Under the pieces are notes generated by a model. That model was not told the origin of the DNA. It saw nothing but the letters and a program-made list of their open reading frames with translations, and made no database searches. From UBA8949 sp942493365 (lineage in GTDB: Bacteria; Bacillota; Clostridia; Saccharofermentanales; UBA5734), in contig OW818697.1 in the NCBI GenBank assembly GCA_942493365.1, forward strand, positions 310,001-374,000: a stretch of 64,000 nt of DNA. Reading direction: 5' to 3'. This document shows, one piece after another, positions 15,966-25,142 of the stretch. The stretch's first letter is position 1, and each line of letters begins with the position of its first letter. The position numbers and the translations under genes were made by a program.

Positions 15966-18957
15966 AACCAGCCTCCTCGCCACGTGGGAAAATGTGGGGG
16001 AAATTCGTGTTGATGGTTCCGATCAAGGCGGCGATTGCTCCGGGGATATCCCCCGCATAACGCTCGGACGGTTCTATGGCTATATCGCAAACCTCGTCGC
16101 CCAGCCGCACGGCAAATCGGCCGACGGCTCGATCGACAGCCACGAAACCCGCGTTGCTGCTGGCGGCGAAGTCTGCGTGGTTATCAAAAAGCGTGAACTT
16201 ATCTTTGTAAGGCGCGCTGTCATAGGGGCAGAACGCCTCGCAGTTGCCGCATGCGTTGCACAGGCCGTCCAGATGAACGACCTGGTCGCTGATCGCCAGA
16301 TTGGCTCGGTTGGGGCAAACTTCGACGCAAATGTTGCACAGGCTGCTGCATTCGAGGCAGCGGTTGCTTTCCTGCGCGGGCTGATCGGCATTTTTCAGCA
16401 CGCCCTTTTTGGCCTGGATTTCCCGGGTTTGCTGTTCTCGGTTAATCGCGGCACCGCTGGTTTCGCTGGCCGTTCGACCTTCCAGCGCCAGCACGCGCTT
16501 GGCAAACCGCGTGCCGTCGGCGATGCCCTCGACGATCGTGGCTGGTCCGCGGGCGGCATCGCCGCCGATGTAGACCCCCTTGACACTTGTTTCCAGGGTT
16601 TGCGGATCGAAAATGATCCTCCCCTTGGCGTCCAGTGCAAGACCGTTATGCCGCAGCAAGTCACTTTCGACCTGTTCGCCGACGGCAGCGATGACGTTGT
16701 CGGCAGCGATTTCGACAAACTCGTCTACAGCCAGCGGGCTTCGACGCCCCGAGGCATCCGGCGCGCCCAGCTTCATCCGCTGACACCTGAGGATGCCTTG
16801 GCTGAATGACACGGGCGACAAGAGTTCTTCAAAGATCACGCCCTCCTGCAGCGCCAGCCGCAATTCTTCCTCGTCGGCCGGCATTTGCTTTTGGGTGCGC
16901 CGATAAACAATCATGACTTTTTCAACCCCGGGCAACCGGATGGCCGATCGGGCAGCGTCCATCGCCGAATTGCCGGCGCCGACGACCGCAATGGTTCTAC
17001 CCATGCGCAGGGCGGCCCTGTTTTTGTTGAAGGCTTCAAGAAATTCCAGCGCATTAACCACGCCGCGATCGCAGAGTTCTAGCTTCAGCTCGACTGCTTT
17101 CCAAGCGCCGATGGCGATGAAAACGTATTGGTAACCTTGCTGTTGCAAGGCCTCGATCGAGAAATCGGCATCGACGCCCAGGCGGAATTTGACGCCCATT
17201 TTGCCAATGAGGGCCATATCCTGGCTGATGGCTTGTTTGGAAATTCTGAAGTCCGGCGCGACCTGTTCGATCACGCCGCCGATGGCGTCCCGCTTTTCAA
17301 AAACCGTCGCGTCAACACCGTTTTTGGCCAGAAACCAGGCCGCCGACAAGCCGGCCGGTCCGCCGCCGATGACGGCGACCTTAAAGCGGCTGTCAATCAC
17401 CGGCGTTTCCATCTGGGCAAGCAATTGGTCGAATGCTGCTTCGGCTGCCAGCAATTTGACTTCACGGATCATCACCGATTCGTCATAATCCAGTCTTGTG
17501 CATTTTGTCGTGCAGCGGTGATTGCACAGCGTGCCGGTGATAAACGGCATCGGATTTTTGGCCGTGATCACTTCGAGCGCCTCCAGATGGCGGCCTTCAC
17601 CGACCAGGCGGATGTATTCGGGGATGTCCTGCCCAATCGGGCAACCGCTGCTGCAAGGTGCAATGAAACAGTCCAGCAGCGGTACCTTTTGCTGTAGCTT
17701 GCGGCTGGTCACACCACGCCGTTCCTTGAGATGGTTGGGATCTTGAATAGCCTGCGCGGCCAATGCTTCAAGTTTGGCCAGATCGACACGCGAAATCGCA
17801 GCGCCTTCAAGCAGCTTATCGGCGACTTGTTTGAGGCGCAGATAGCCGCCGGGCTTGAGCAGGGTGGTGGCCAGGGTGATCGGTCCGATACCGGTCTGAG
17901 CGATTTGATCAAGATTGAAAAAGTCTGCTCCACCGGAATATGACATCCGCAAATCCCCTTCGAATGCTTTGGCCATTTGGCTAGCCAGCTTGATCGTCAG
18001 CGGGTACAGCGGCCGTCCGGACATGTACATTTCTTCGCCGGGGAGCTCGTGGCCGGTGATGTCGACCGGCAGGGTGTTGGAGAGCTTGACGCCGAAGGTC
18101 AGCCCCAGCTCGCCGGCGTAGGCTTTGAGTCGGGCAAACATCGGTATGGCTTCGGCAAACTGCAGATCGCTTTGGAAATGGTGGTCGTCAAAGCGGATGT
18201 ATTCAAAGCCCATTGCATCGAGCGTTCGGCGGACAAAGTCATAGCCCAGCAGGGTCGGGTTGCACTTGACATCGGTGTGCAGACGCTTGTTGCCCAGCAG
18301 ATAGCGGGCAATTCGCTCGATTTCCTGCGGCGGGCAACCATGCAGGGTTGACAGCGTAATCGATGAGCAAACGGCCGGCGAAATGGCCTCGACATCGGCC
18401 TTTTGCAGCAGCTGAAACTGGCCGATGTTCGCCAGCAGATAATCCCGGCAGGTCTGCCAAATGGTGGTCTGTGAAGCGTCCTGCAAACCCTTGATAAAGC
18501 TGTCGATTTTCGGCGATTGAATGCCGGCCAGATCGTAACCGACGCTCATGTTAAACACAAAGCCGTCAGTCGGACCGAGGGACAGCTCTTTGGCCAGCAA
18601 CGCCAAAGCAAACCAGGCTTTGATGTATTCATCGAGGGCCGCGGCAACAGTCAGCTCGGTTGACCATTCGACATTGTAACCCTCATCTGCGGCTGCGATG
18701 CAAGGCTTTGCGACCGGCAGATCTTCGCCGTCGATGATCTGCACGGTTTTCAATTCAAAGTATCGTCCGCCGGCGACATAGGCGGCGATGATGTTCTGGG
18801 CCAGCTGCGTATGCGGTCCGGCGGCCGGTCCGATCCAGTTGTTTTCGCGGTGGATCTTGTCGACGGGTACGCCGAAAACGGAGCCCTCGTCGGTGTATTC
18901 CTTCAAGGCCCACTCAATCAGTTGCGCAAAGGGCAGCGGTCTCATGCGATCACCCAT
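15958..18957 (-). CDS. ygfK: YgfK-type selenate reductase-like flavo/iron-sulfur subunit
   Basis: 999 residues, near the 1032 of E. coli YgfK. The N-terminal half (~1-440) resembles a dihydroorotate-dehydrogenase-like barrel (LSTLHGCPPQEIE). Residues ~480-840 are a GltD-like FAD/NAD(P) module with a cysteine-rich entry (CNHRCTTKC), VIGGGPAGLSAAW and VVGAGNSAMDAA. The C-terminus has clustered cysteines for 4Fe-4S centres (CLECSSLCNICVEVCP, CNACGNCEAFCP). It probably links NAD(P)H to the adjacent molybdenum hydroxylase. The start is the ATG at 18957 (MGDRMRPLPF): it matches the family N-terminus and has GGAGG 6 bases upstream. Frames extending to 19161 only overlap ssnA. Confidence 0.93.
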   Translation of the reverse strand: MGDRMRPLPFAQLIEWALKEYTDEGSVFGVPVDKIHRENNWIGPAAGPHTQLAQNIIAAYVAGGRYFELKTVQIIDGEDLPVAKPCIAAADEGYNVEWSTELTVAAALDEYIKAWFALALLAKELSLGPTDGFVFNMSVGYDLAGIQSPKIDSFIKGLQDASQTTIWQTCRDYLLANIGQFQLLQKADVEAISPAVCSSITLSTLHGCPPQEIERIARYLLGNKRLHTDVKCNPTLLGYDFVRRTLDAMGFEYIRFDDHHFQSDLQFAEAIPMFARLKAYAGELGLTFGVKLSNTLPVDITGHELPGEEMYMSGRPLYPLTIKLASQMAKAFEGDLRMSYSGGADFFNLDQIAQTGIGPITLATTLLKPGGYLRLKQVADKLLEGAAISRVDLAKLEALAAQAIQDPNHLKERRGVTSRKLQQKVPLLDCFIAPCSSGCPIGQDIPEYIRLVGEGRHLEALEVITAKNPMPFITGTLCNHRCTTKCTRLDYDESVMIREVKLLAAEAAFDQLLAQMETPVIDSRFKVAVIGGGPAGLSAAWFLAKNGVDATVFEKRDAIGGVIEQVAPDFRISKQAISQDMALIGKMGVKFRLGVDADFSIEALQQQGYQYVFIAIGAWKAVELKLELCDRGVVNALEFLEAFNKNRAALRMGRTIAVVGAGNSAMDAARSAIRLPGVEKVMIVYRRTQKQMPADEEELRLALQEGVIFEELLSPVSFSQGILRCQRMKLGAPDASGRRSPLAVDEFVEIAADNVIAAVGEQVESDLLRHNGLALDAKGRIIFDPQTLETSVKGVYIGGDAARGPATIVEGIADGTRFAKRVLALEGRTASETSGAAINREQQTREIQAKKGVLKNADQPAQESNRCLECSSLCNICVEVCPNRANLAISDQVVHLDGLCNACGNCEAFCPYDSAPYKDKFTLFDNHADFAASSNAGFVAVDRAVGRFAVRLGDEVCDIAIEPSERYAGDIPGAIAALIGTINTNFPHIFPRGEEAGYD

Positions 18958-18968
18958 GGTCATCCTCC

Positions 18969-20297
18969 TCAAAAACGCTCCCAGACCTGACGGGCCAGTT
19001 CTCTGCTTTTGGCGCAGATCGCCTGCTCGTCGACGGATGTCAGCTGACGGTTTTTCATGACGACCCGACCGTGAATCACGGTGGTCTCGACCGATCGGCC
19101 GCTGACGCCAAACAGCAGATGGCTGTTGATATTGCCGGCATCCAGCGGCGTCGGCGGGCAATAATCGGCAATGATCACATCGGCGTAAGCGCCCTTGATC
19201 AGCCGGCCCAGCGGCGCGGCGAAATACTGACCGGCGATGGCGATGTTGTTTTCAAACAGCATTTGCGGCGGTTCAGCCCAGGCGGCACTGGGGTGCTGGC
19301 TGGCGTGTTTGTGCAGGCAGTTGGCGGCTTTCAGGGATTCCAGCATGTCGCTGGAGTAGCCGTCTGTGCCCAGGCCGACGACAACCCCCTGCCGGAGCAT
19401 TTCCAGCACGGGTGACACACCGACGGCGTTGCCCATGTTGGATTCGGGATTGTGGACCACCTTGGTCCCGGTCGCGCGAAGGATGTCGATCTCCTGCTGC
19501 GAAATATGCACGCAATGCACAGCGATGCTTTTCGCGCCCAGAATCTGCCGGGCGGCCAGTCGCTCGATGACCCCCATGCCGTAAACAGCCTGGGCATTTT
19601 CCAGATCTTCGATCCCTTCGGCGGCATGAATGTGATAGCCGACGCCGCTGTCCGCATTGGCCGTTAGGCATTTTTCCAGCGTTTGATCAGAAAGGGTCAT
19701 GGAGGCATGCAGCCCGAACATACCCTTGAGCAACGGGTCATTTTGCTGGGCGCAACTCCTGATGAAGTCGGCGTTTTCTCGGATGCCGCTGGCGGCGATC
19801 GCTTCACCGTCCCGGTCGGACACCTCGTAGCACAGACAGGACCGAAGGCCGGCCTGGCGGGTTGCCTCGGCAATGCCGAACAAACTGCCCGTGACCGCGC
19901 CCGGGCTGGCGTGGTGATCGAAGACCGTCGTCACACCGTTCCTGATGCAGTCGATGATCGGCACCATGGCGCTGTAATATACGTCTTCCAGCGTCAGCAC
20001 TTTGTCCAGCCGCCACCAGAGCCTTTCGAGGATTTCCCTGAAGTTGGCAGGCGGGGCGTCCTTGAGGAACATGCCCCGGGCAAAGGTGCTGTAAAAGTGC
20101 ATGTGCGTGTTGATCAGGCCGGGCATAATCAGTTTGTGCGCAGCGTCAATAAATTCGGCCTCCGGGTACCTGGCTTTCAGGTCAGCGGTAGGGCCTGTTT
20201 CAGTGATCAGGCAGCCGTCGATGGCCACACAACCGTCCGGCAAGATGGTGTTTTGTGGGTCACGGGTGATCAGCAGTCCGTTTCCGATCAGCAGCAT
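18969..20297 (-). CDS. ssnA: SsnA, putative aminohydrolase
   Basis: 442 residues. Amidohydrolase family with HMH at 65-67, HIHAAEG, AVHCVHIS and GLGTDGYSSDM as metal and active-site segments. Members deaminate heterocyclic amines. In ygeX/ygfK/xdh clusters SsnA is a regular component, expected to act on a purine-derived intermediate, but the exact substrate is not shown by sequence. GGAGG precedes the ATG. It lies 11 bases after ygeY and 11 before ygfK. Confidence 0.92.
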   Translation of the reverse strand: MLLIGNGLLITRDPQNTILPDGCVAIDGCLITETGPTADLKARYPEAEFIDAAHKLIMPGLINTHMHFYSTFARGMFLKDAPPANFREILERLWWRLDKVLTLEDVYYSAMVPIIDCIRNGVTTVFDHHASPGAVTGSLFGIAEATRQAGLRSCLCYEVSDRDGEAIAASGIRENADFIRSCAQQNDPLLKGMFGLHASMTLSDQTLEKCLTANADSGVGYHIHAAEGIEDLENAQAVYGMGVIERLAARQILGAKSIAVHCVHISQQEIDILRATGTKVVHNPESNMGNAVGVSPVLEMLRQGVVVGLGTDGYSSDMLESLKAANCLHKHASQHPSAAWAEPPQMLFENNIAIAGQYFAAPLGRLIKGAYADVIIADYCPPTPLDAGNINSHLLFGVSGRSVETTVIHGRVVMKNRQLTSVDEQAICAKSRELARQVWERF

Positions 20298-20308
20298 TGG
20301 AACCCTCC

Positions 20309-21547
20309 TCAGGCCAGGTTGGCAGTTGTTTCCGGCATTTTGTCAGCGTATTCCAAGGTGTAAAGCAGCGGGATGGCCGCATATAAGGCCGCGGCTTTGA
20401 CCAGTTCAGCTTTCCAGGTTTTTTCGTTGGGTGCATGAGCCTGGTCTTCGTGACCTGGGCCAAAGCCGATGCACGGGATACCGAACATGCCCATGATCGC
20501 CACGCCATTGGTGGAAAACGTCCATTTGTCCAGCAGCGCGTCCGTGCCGAAAAGGTTTTTGAAAGCCTCCAACAACGTGCCGCAGACCGGGTGGTCTTGT
20601 TGAATGACCCAAGTCGGAAAATTGCAGTCTGTCGGATAGGTCAATCCGGTGTAGGATGGCCGGCTGTAGTCATACATCGCGACCTCAGCACCGGCGGCCT
20701 GGACGGATTTGAGCGCCCTGATCTGTGCCAGTGCATATTCGCCGTCCTCACCGACGGTTAGCCGGCGGTCGATCGAGATGGCACAACTGTCGGCCACAGC
20801 GCAGCGCGAGGGTGAAGTGTAAAATATCTCCGAAACAGCTAATGTTCCCTTACCCAGGAACGGATGGGACATCAACTTTTGGTTAAGTTCCTGCAGCTCG
20901 ATCAGGATGGGTGCCATTTTGTAAATGGCATTGTCGCCTCTTTCGGGTGCTGAGCCGTGGCAGCTGATGCCATGGGTGCTTACCCGGATTTCCATTCTGC
21001 CGCGCTGGCCGCGGTAGATATTGCAGGAAGTTGGTTCGGTGATCACGACAAATTCCGGGCGGAACTTCATCACATTGATAATGTACTGCCAGCACAAACC
21101 GTCGCAATCTTCTTCCTGAACCGATCCGATAATGGCCAGAGTATAATCGCCCGCCAGATTCAAGTCCTTGATAATGCGGCCGGCATAGACCATCGCGGCC
21201 ATGCCCCCGAGCTGATCGCTGGCGCCGCGGCCGCAGATGATCTCATCATCTTCCGTGCCCTGGTAGGGGTCATGGTCCCAATTCTTGAGATTGCCGATAC
21301 CGACGGTATCAATATGAGCATCCATGGCAATCAGCCGCCGGCCATGGCCGATCGTTCCCATGATATTGCCCATGGGGTCGATTTCGATCTTGTCAAAACC
21401 GGCTTTTTCCATTTCCGTCTTGATTCTCAGAACAACCGCTTGTTCACCGGCGCTTTCGCCGGGTATGGCGATCAAGTCGCGTAAAAATCTGGAAATCTGG
21501 CTTTTATAGCCCTCGGCGGCCAAAAGGATCTGCTGATAGTCAATCAT
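20309..21547 (-). CDS. ygeY: YgeY family M20 metallohydrolase
   Basis: 412 residues. M20 peptidase/deacylase fold with metal ligands H78 and D80 (AHIDTV), bridging D111 (GASDQLGG), catalytic E145 and E146 (QEED) and the later EPT. Members cleave amide bonds of small acylated amino acids. In this cluster the likely role is hydrolysis of a ureido or carbamoyl-type intermediate upstream of diaminopropionate, which is inference. It overlaps the preceding gene by 4 bases (ATGA). Confidence 0.9.
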   Translation of the reverse strand: MIDYQQILLAAEGYKSQISRFLRDLIAIPGESAGEQAVVLRIKTEMEKAGFDKIEIDPMGNIMGTIGHGRRLIAMDAHIDTVGIGNLKNWDHDPYQGTEDDEIICGRGASDQLGGMAAMVYAGRIIKDLNLAGDYTLAIIGSVQEEDCDGLCWQYIINVMKFRPEFVVITEPTSCNIYRGQRGRMEIRVSTHGISCHGSAPERGDNAIYKMAPILIELQELNQKLMSHPFLGKGTLAVSEIFYTSPSRCAVADSCAISIDRRLTVGEDGEYALAQIRALKSVQAAGAEVAMYDYSRPSYTGLTYPTDCNFPTWVIQQDHPVCGTLLEAFKNLFGTDALLDKWTFSTNGVAIMGMFGIPCIGFGPGHEDQAHAPNEKTWKAELVKAAALYAAIPLLYTLEYADKMPETTANLA

Positions 21548-22800
21548 TTTATGTTTTCCCCCTGGATAAATTTTTCGACTTCGTTGATGTGTGGTTCGAT
21601 GGTGGTCGCCCGTCCGGCGGCCCGTGCTGCGCTCTTGATATCTTTCAGGCCGCTGCCGCTGACGATGCTGACCACGCGCGCCTGTCGGTCGAGCAGGCCA
21701 AGCTGGTGCAGCTTGATAATGCCCGCAAAGCTGGTAACGCCGGCCGGTTCGCCGAAGATGCCCGTGCCCTGGGCCAGAATGCGCATGGCGCTCAATATTT
21801 CGTCGTCGGTGACGTCGATCATCAAGCCTTTGGACTCCTTGACCGCATTCAGGGCCTTGATGCCATTCCGGGGAATGCCGACCGAAATGCTGTCGGCGAT
21901 AGTCTGCGGATTCATAGGCTCAAAACTGATGCTGTTGTTCAGGAAGGCCCGGGTGACGGGATTGGCGCCCGCGGCCTGCACCCCGACCAGTTTGGGCAGG
22001 CGATCAATCAAGCCCAGCTTGAAGCATTCGACAAAGCCCTTCCAAACACCGGCGATCGTGCAGCCATCCCCTACCGCGACGACGGCCATGTCCGGTGTCT
22101 GCCAGCCCAGCTGTTCACAGATCTCATAGGCCACGGTTTTTTTGCCCTCAACCAGATAGGGGTTGATGGCACAGCTGCGGTTGTACCAGTCAAAGCGTTC
22201 GGCCGCCTGGTAGCAGAGTTCGACCGCGGTGTCATAAGAGCCCTTGACCAGAAAAACGTTGGCCCCGTAAATAAGGAGCTGGGTCACCTTGGCTTCCGGT
22301 GCGGTTTCCGGGACAAAAATGAAGGTTTTGATCGCGGCGCTGGAGGCAAAACCAGCCAATGACGAAGCCGCGTTGCCGGTTGACGCCGCGCACATGACGT
22401 GGCGGTTCAGCTCGATCGCCTTGGCCACGCCGACCGCGCTGGCCCGATCCTTGAGCGAGGCGGTCGGATTGCGCGAGTCGTCTTTGATCAGCAAGTTTGT
22501 CAGACCTGTTTCCCGGGCGAATCTGGCGGTCTCGTACAACGGCGTCCAGCCCACCTGCAGCGGCTGGATCCCTGCTGTGCCGTCCAGCGGAATGGCCGGA
22601 CGATAGCGCCACATCGAAGTGTCGCTGTTGCTTTTCAGGGACTTCTGGGTCATTTCCTTTTTGATCTGCGGGTAATCGAGAACCACGTCGAGAATGCCAT
22701 CAATGCCGCAGTCACGACAGGTGTAAAGGATACCGGCCTCGCGGTACTCTCGGCCGCACTTCACGCATTTCAAGTATAATTCCTTGCTCAATTGTTCCAC
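21544..22800 (-). CDS. Threonine-synthase-like PLP enzyme with N-terminal zinc ribbon
   Basis: 418 residues. Four cysteines near the start (C12, C15, C28, C31) form a zinc-ribbon-like element, as in long threonine synthases. The PLP lysine is K117 in PTASLKDRA and the phosphate loop is STGNAASSLAGFA (fold-type II). Threonine synthases make threonine from phosphohomoserine, but the position inside a purine operon next to ygeY suggests another substrate, perhaps a diaminopropionate-like compound. The annotated start is GTG at 22800, with GGAGG almost touching it; TTG at 22791 is the other possible start. No ATG is available. Confidence 0.75.
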   Translation of the reverse strand: MEQLSKELYLKCVKCGREYREAGILYTCRDCGIDGILDVVLDYPQIKKEMTQKSLKSNSDTSMWRYRPAIPLDGTAGIQPLQVGWTPLYETARFARETGLTNLLIKDDSRNPTASLKDRASAVGVAKAIELNRHVMCAASTGNAASSLAGFASSAAIKTFIFVPETAPEAKVTQLLIYGANVFLVKGSYDTAVELCYQAAERFDWYNRSCAINPYLVEGKKTVAYEICEQLGWQTPDMAVVAVGDGCTIAGVWKGFVECFKLGLIDRLPKLVGVQAAGANPVTRAFLNNSISFEPMNPQTIADSISVGIPRNGIKALNAVKESKGLMIDVTDDEILSAMRILAQGTGIFGEPAGVTSFAGIIKLHQLGLLDRQARVVSIVSGSGLKDIKSAARAAGRATTIEPHINEVEKFIQGENIK

Positions 22801-22815
22801 GCCTCCAGCTGTCTT

Positions 22816-23766
22816 TTAGTTGGCAATTGCCGTGCCTGTTTCCCCTCGGAGCGCTTCGACGGCCTTGTCGAGGGTTGTGATAATCGTCAGTCTGCCCGGG
22901 CCGGATTCGGCAAACATTTTGGCGGCCAAGATTTTCGGCAGCATGCTGCCCGGGGCAAAGTGACCTTCGGCGATGTATTTTTCACAGTCGGCCGCGGTCA
23001 GGGTGGTGAGTTCGATCTGATCAGGTTTCTGGTAATTGAGCGAGACCTTTTCGACTTCGGTTAAAATCATCAGGATATCAGCTCCGACTTCTTCAGCCAG
23101 TTTTTCGGCCGCCAGGTCTTTGTCGATGACCGCCGCCACGCCATCCAGTGTGCCGTCTTCTTCCTCGATGACCGGAATGCCGCCGCCGCCGACGGTGATG
23201 ACAATTGTTGAGTCCCACAACAGTTTGATGGCGTGAATTTCCACGATCCGCTTGGGCATCGGCGAAGCGACAACGCGGCGCCAGCCGCGGCCGGCATCTT
23301 CCTTCATCTTGTAGCCTTTGTCCCGGGTCAGTGCTTTGGCTTCTTCCTCCGTGTAGAATTCGCCGATCGGTTTGGTCGGGTTGGCAAAGGCCGGGTCATT
23401 TTTGTCGACTACCACCTGAGTGATCAGACTGACAACCGGCAGGATGCGGTTGTGTTTGGCCAAAGCATGGCTCAGCCCTTGCTGAATATGGTAGCCGATG
23501 TACCCCTGGCTCATGGCTGTGCAGACATCGAGCGGCATGGTCGGCGTCAAGGCCGCAGCCGTTTCCGATGCCAGCAGGATGCGGCCGACCTGGGGGCCGT
23601 TACCATGCACAATCACCAGTTCGTAGCCGAAAAGACATTTGATATCGGAGATAACTTCCGATGTTTTTTTGACGACCTCCAACTGCGCTTCTGCTGTGGC
23701 CGAGGTGTGAGGTTCCTGCAGGGCGTTGCCGCCCAGAGCGATGACGACTTTTTTGTGCGATCCCAT
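22816..23766 (-). CDS. arcC: Carbamate kinase
   Basis: 316 residues. Amino-acid kinase fold with the N-terminal ALGGNAL motif, VHGNGPQVG and VGGGGIPV, all standard in carbamate kinases. It transfers phosphate from carbamoyl phosphate to ADP, giving ATP, CO2 and ammonia. With YgeW this is the energy-yielding end of the pathway. The start is the ATG at 23766, with GGGAG 9 bases upstream and only 2 bases after the stop of the previous gene; the TTG two codons earlier sits too near the ribosome site. Confidence 0.95.
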   Translation of the reverse strand: MGSHKKVVIALGGNALQEPHTSATAEAQLEVVKKTSEVISDIKCLFGYELVIVHGNGPQVGRILLASETAAALTPTMPLDVCTAMSQGYIGYHIQQGLSHALAKHNRILPVVSLITQVVVDKNDPAFANPTKPIGEFYTEEEAKALTRDKGYKMKEDAGRGWRRVVASPMPKRIVEIHAIKLLWDSTIVITVGGGGIPVIEEEDGTLDGVAAVIDKDLAAEKLAEEVGADILMILTEVEKVSLNYQKPDQIELTTLTAADCEKYIAEGHFAPGSMLPKILAAKMFAESGPGRLTIITTLDKAVEALRGETGTAIAN

Positions 23767-23768
23767 TT

Positions 23769-25142
23769 TCAATCACTCCCGACACGCATCGCTTTGATTT
23801 TGGCATCGTATGCGGTCACTTTTTCGTATTCATGTTCCCAGAAATCCGGTGATCTCATCGAGTCGAGATAAGCCTGCGTGTAGCCAAAAGGCAGCCAGTC
23901 CTTTTCCTTCTGTTGGAAAAGCTGTTCCTTTTTGTCCATGCGGCGAAAATCAAAAATATTGCTTTGATCCGCGGCGGCAAAGACGTCTTTGAGCCAGCGC
24001 GTCAGGACGGTATCACTGGTTTCCAGGTAGCGCCGGTCCAGATCCTCGAGGACGGAGTTGTAGCGGTCGAAACCGTCGGTCGCGATGGTGACGACATTAT
24101 CCTCCGGGCCGAGTTTGAGGTATTTGGCCATTTTGACCGCGCCCAGGATGTTGCACAGGCCGGACACGCCGAAAAGCTCGCGCATGGCTTCAGCCTGTTC
24201 GGGTGCCACCCCCAGTTGCACCAAAATGCCGGGGGCGTCATGGATGACCTTGAGGGCTTTGACGCAATCGTCGTCATTGATCAGCGCGACAAAGTCGGTG
24301 GTCAGGACATTATGGATCAGCGTGCACATCTTGTCGCCGATGCCTTCAATGCGGTGCTGGCCCCGCCCGCCGTTGGCCAGGGTGGAGCATTCGTAGGGTT
24401 CGAGCGCGGCGATTTTGCATTCCGGGAAGGCCTTTTTAATCGCATCGCCGGCCGCGATGGTTCCGGCCGATCCCGGCGCCGAGCAGAAGGCGGCAACCCG
24501 GCCATTGCCGATGCCCCGGACGGCTTCGACCGCCGAATTTCCGGTCACATAGCGGTGGAAACGGTAGTTGGGCATCAGCTCAAACTGGGCCAGCGGCCGG
24601 TAGTTGGGGTTTTTCTTGAGCTCATACGTTCTTTGCAGGGTCAGAATGACATCGGATTCGGTTCCGGGGGTCAGGTCAAGTTCCGCCCCGTATTTTCGGA
24701 TTCGCTCGTAGCGTTCCTTGCTCATGTTGTCCGGCATGATAACGATGGCTTTGTAGCCCATCAACTTGCAGATGTAGGACACGCCGATGCCGAAATTGCC
24801 GGTCGAAGGCCCCAGGATGGTGTGTTGGCCCGGGATGATGTCGCCGTCCACACAGCCTTCGATCAGCGTGGCATAACCGGGACCGACTTTGTGCGAACCG
24901 GATGGAAAGTGCTTGCCGATCATCACCACGATGTTGGCGTCGACTCCGGTCAGGGCCTTGGGCAGAACAATTTTTCGGACACTGTTGGTCGCATCCTTCC
25001 AGGTGATGTTGAAAAGATTGATCGGGTCAATTTCGTCTTCGGTTAATGCTTTTAAAGCCGCGTTTCTGACACCGGACTCGATGGTTTGCGGATTCAGCAT
25101 CTCTTCATAGGTTGGCCCGAAAGGAATATTCCGCTGCGTCAT
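23769..25142 (-). CDS. PLP-dependent enzyme of the cysteine-synthase/beta-subunit type
   Basis: 457 residues. Fold-type II PLP enzyme: predicted Schiff-base lysine K85 in SGSHKVGPGYA and phosphate/substrate loop GPSTGNFGIG at 111-120, then SAPGSAGTIAAGDAI. Residues ~1-60 and ~390-457 extend beyond the basic cysteine-synthase core. It differs from YgeX, so the operon has three PLP lyase-type enzymes. The reaction is unknown; beta-elimination or replacement on a diamino acid is plausible. Overlaps ygeW by 4 bases and is followed directly by carbamate kinase. Confidence 0.78.
   Translation of the reverse strand: MTQRNIPFGPTYEEMLNPQTIESGVRNAALKALTEDEIDPINLFNITWKDATNSVRKIVLPKALTGVDANIVVMIGKHFPSGSHKVGPGYATLIEGCVDGDIIPGQHTILGPSTGNFGIGVSYICKLMGYKAIVIMPDNMSKERYERIRKYGAELDLTPGTESDVILTLQRTYELKKNPNYRPLAQFELMPNYRFHRYVTGNSAVEAVRGIGNGRVAAFCSAPGSAGTIAAGDAIKKAFPECKIAALEPYECSTLANGGRGQHRIEGIGDKMCTLIHNVLTTDFVALINDDDCVKALKVIHDAPGILVQLGVAPEQAEAMRELFGVSGLCNILGAVKMAKYLKLGPEDNVVTIATDGFDRYNSVLEDLDRRYLETSDTVLTRWLKDVFAAADQSNIFDFRRMDKKEQLFQQKEKDWLPFGYTQAYLDSMRSPDFWEHEYEKVTAYDAKIKAMRVGSD

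Noticed and set aside
18964..19161. Longer start for ygfK
   Set aside because: The added residues are out-of-frame ssnA sequence and are absent from the family.
23913..25046. 377-residue frame opposite the PLP enzyme gene
   Set aside because: Antisense shadow of a high-GC conserved gene; no family motif and no ribosome site.
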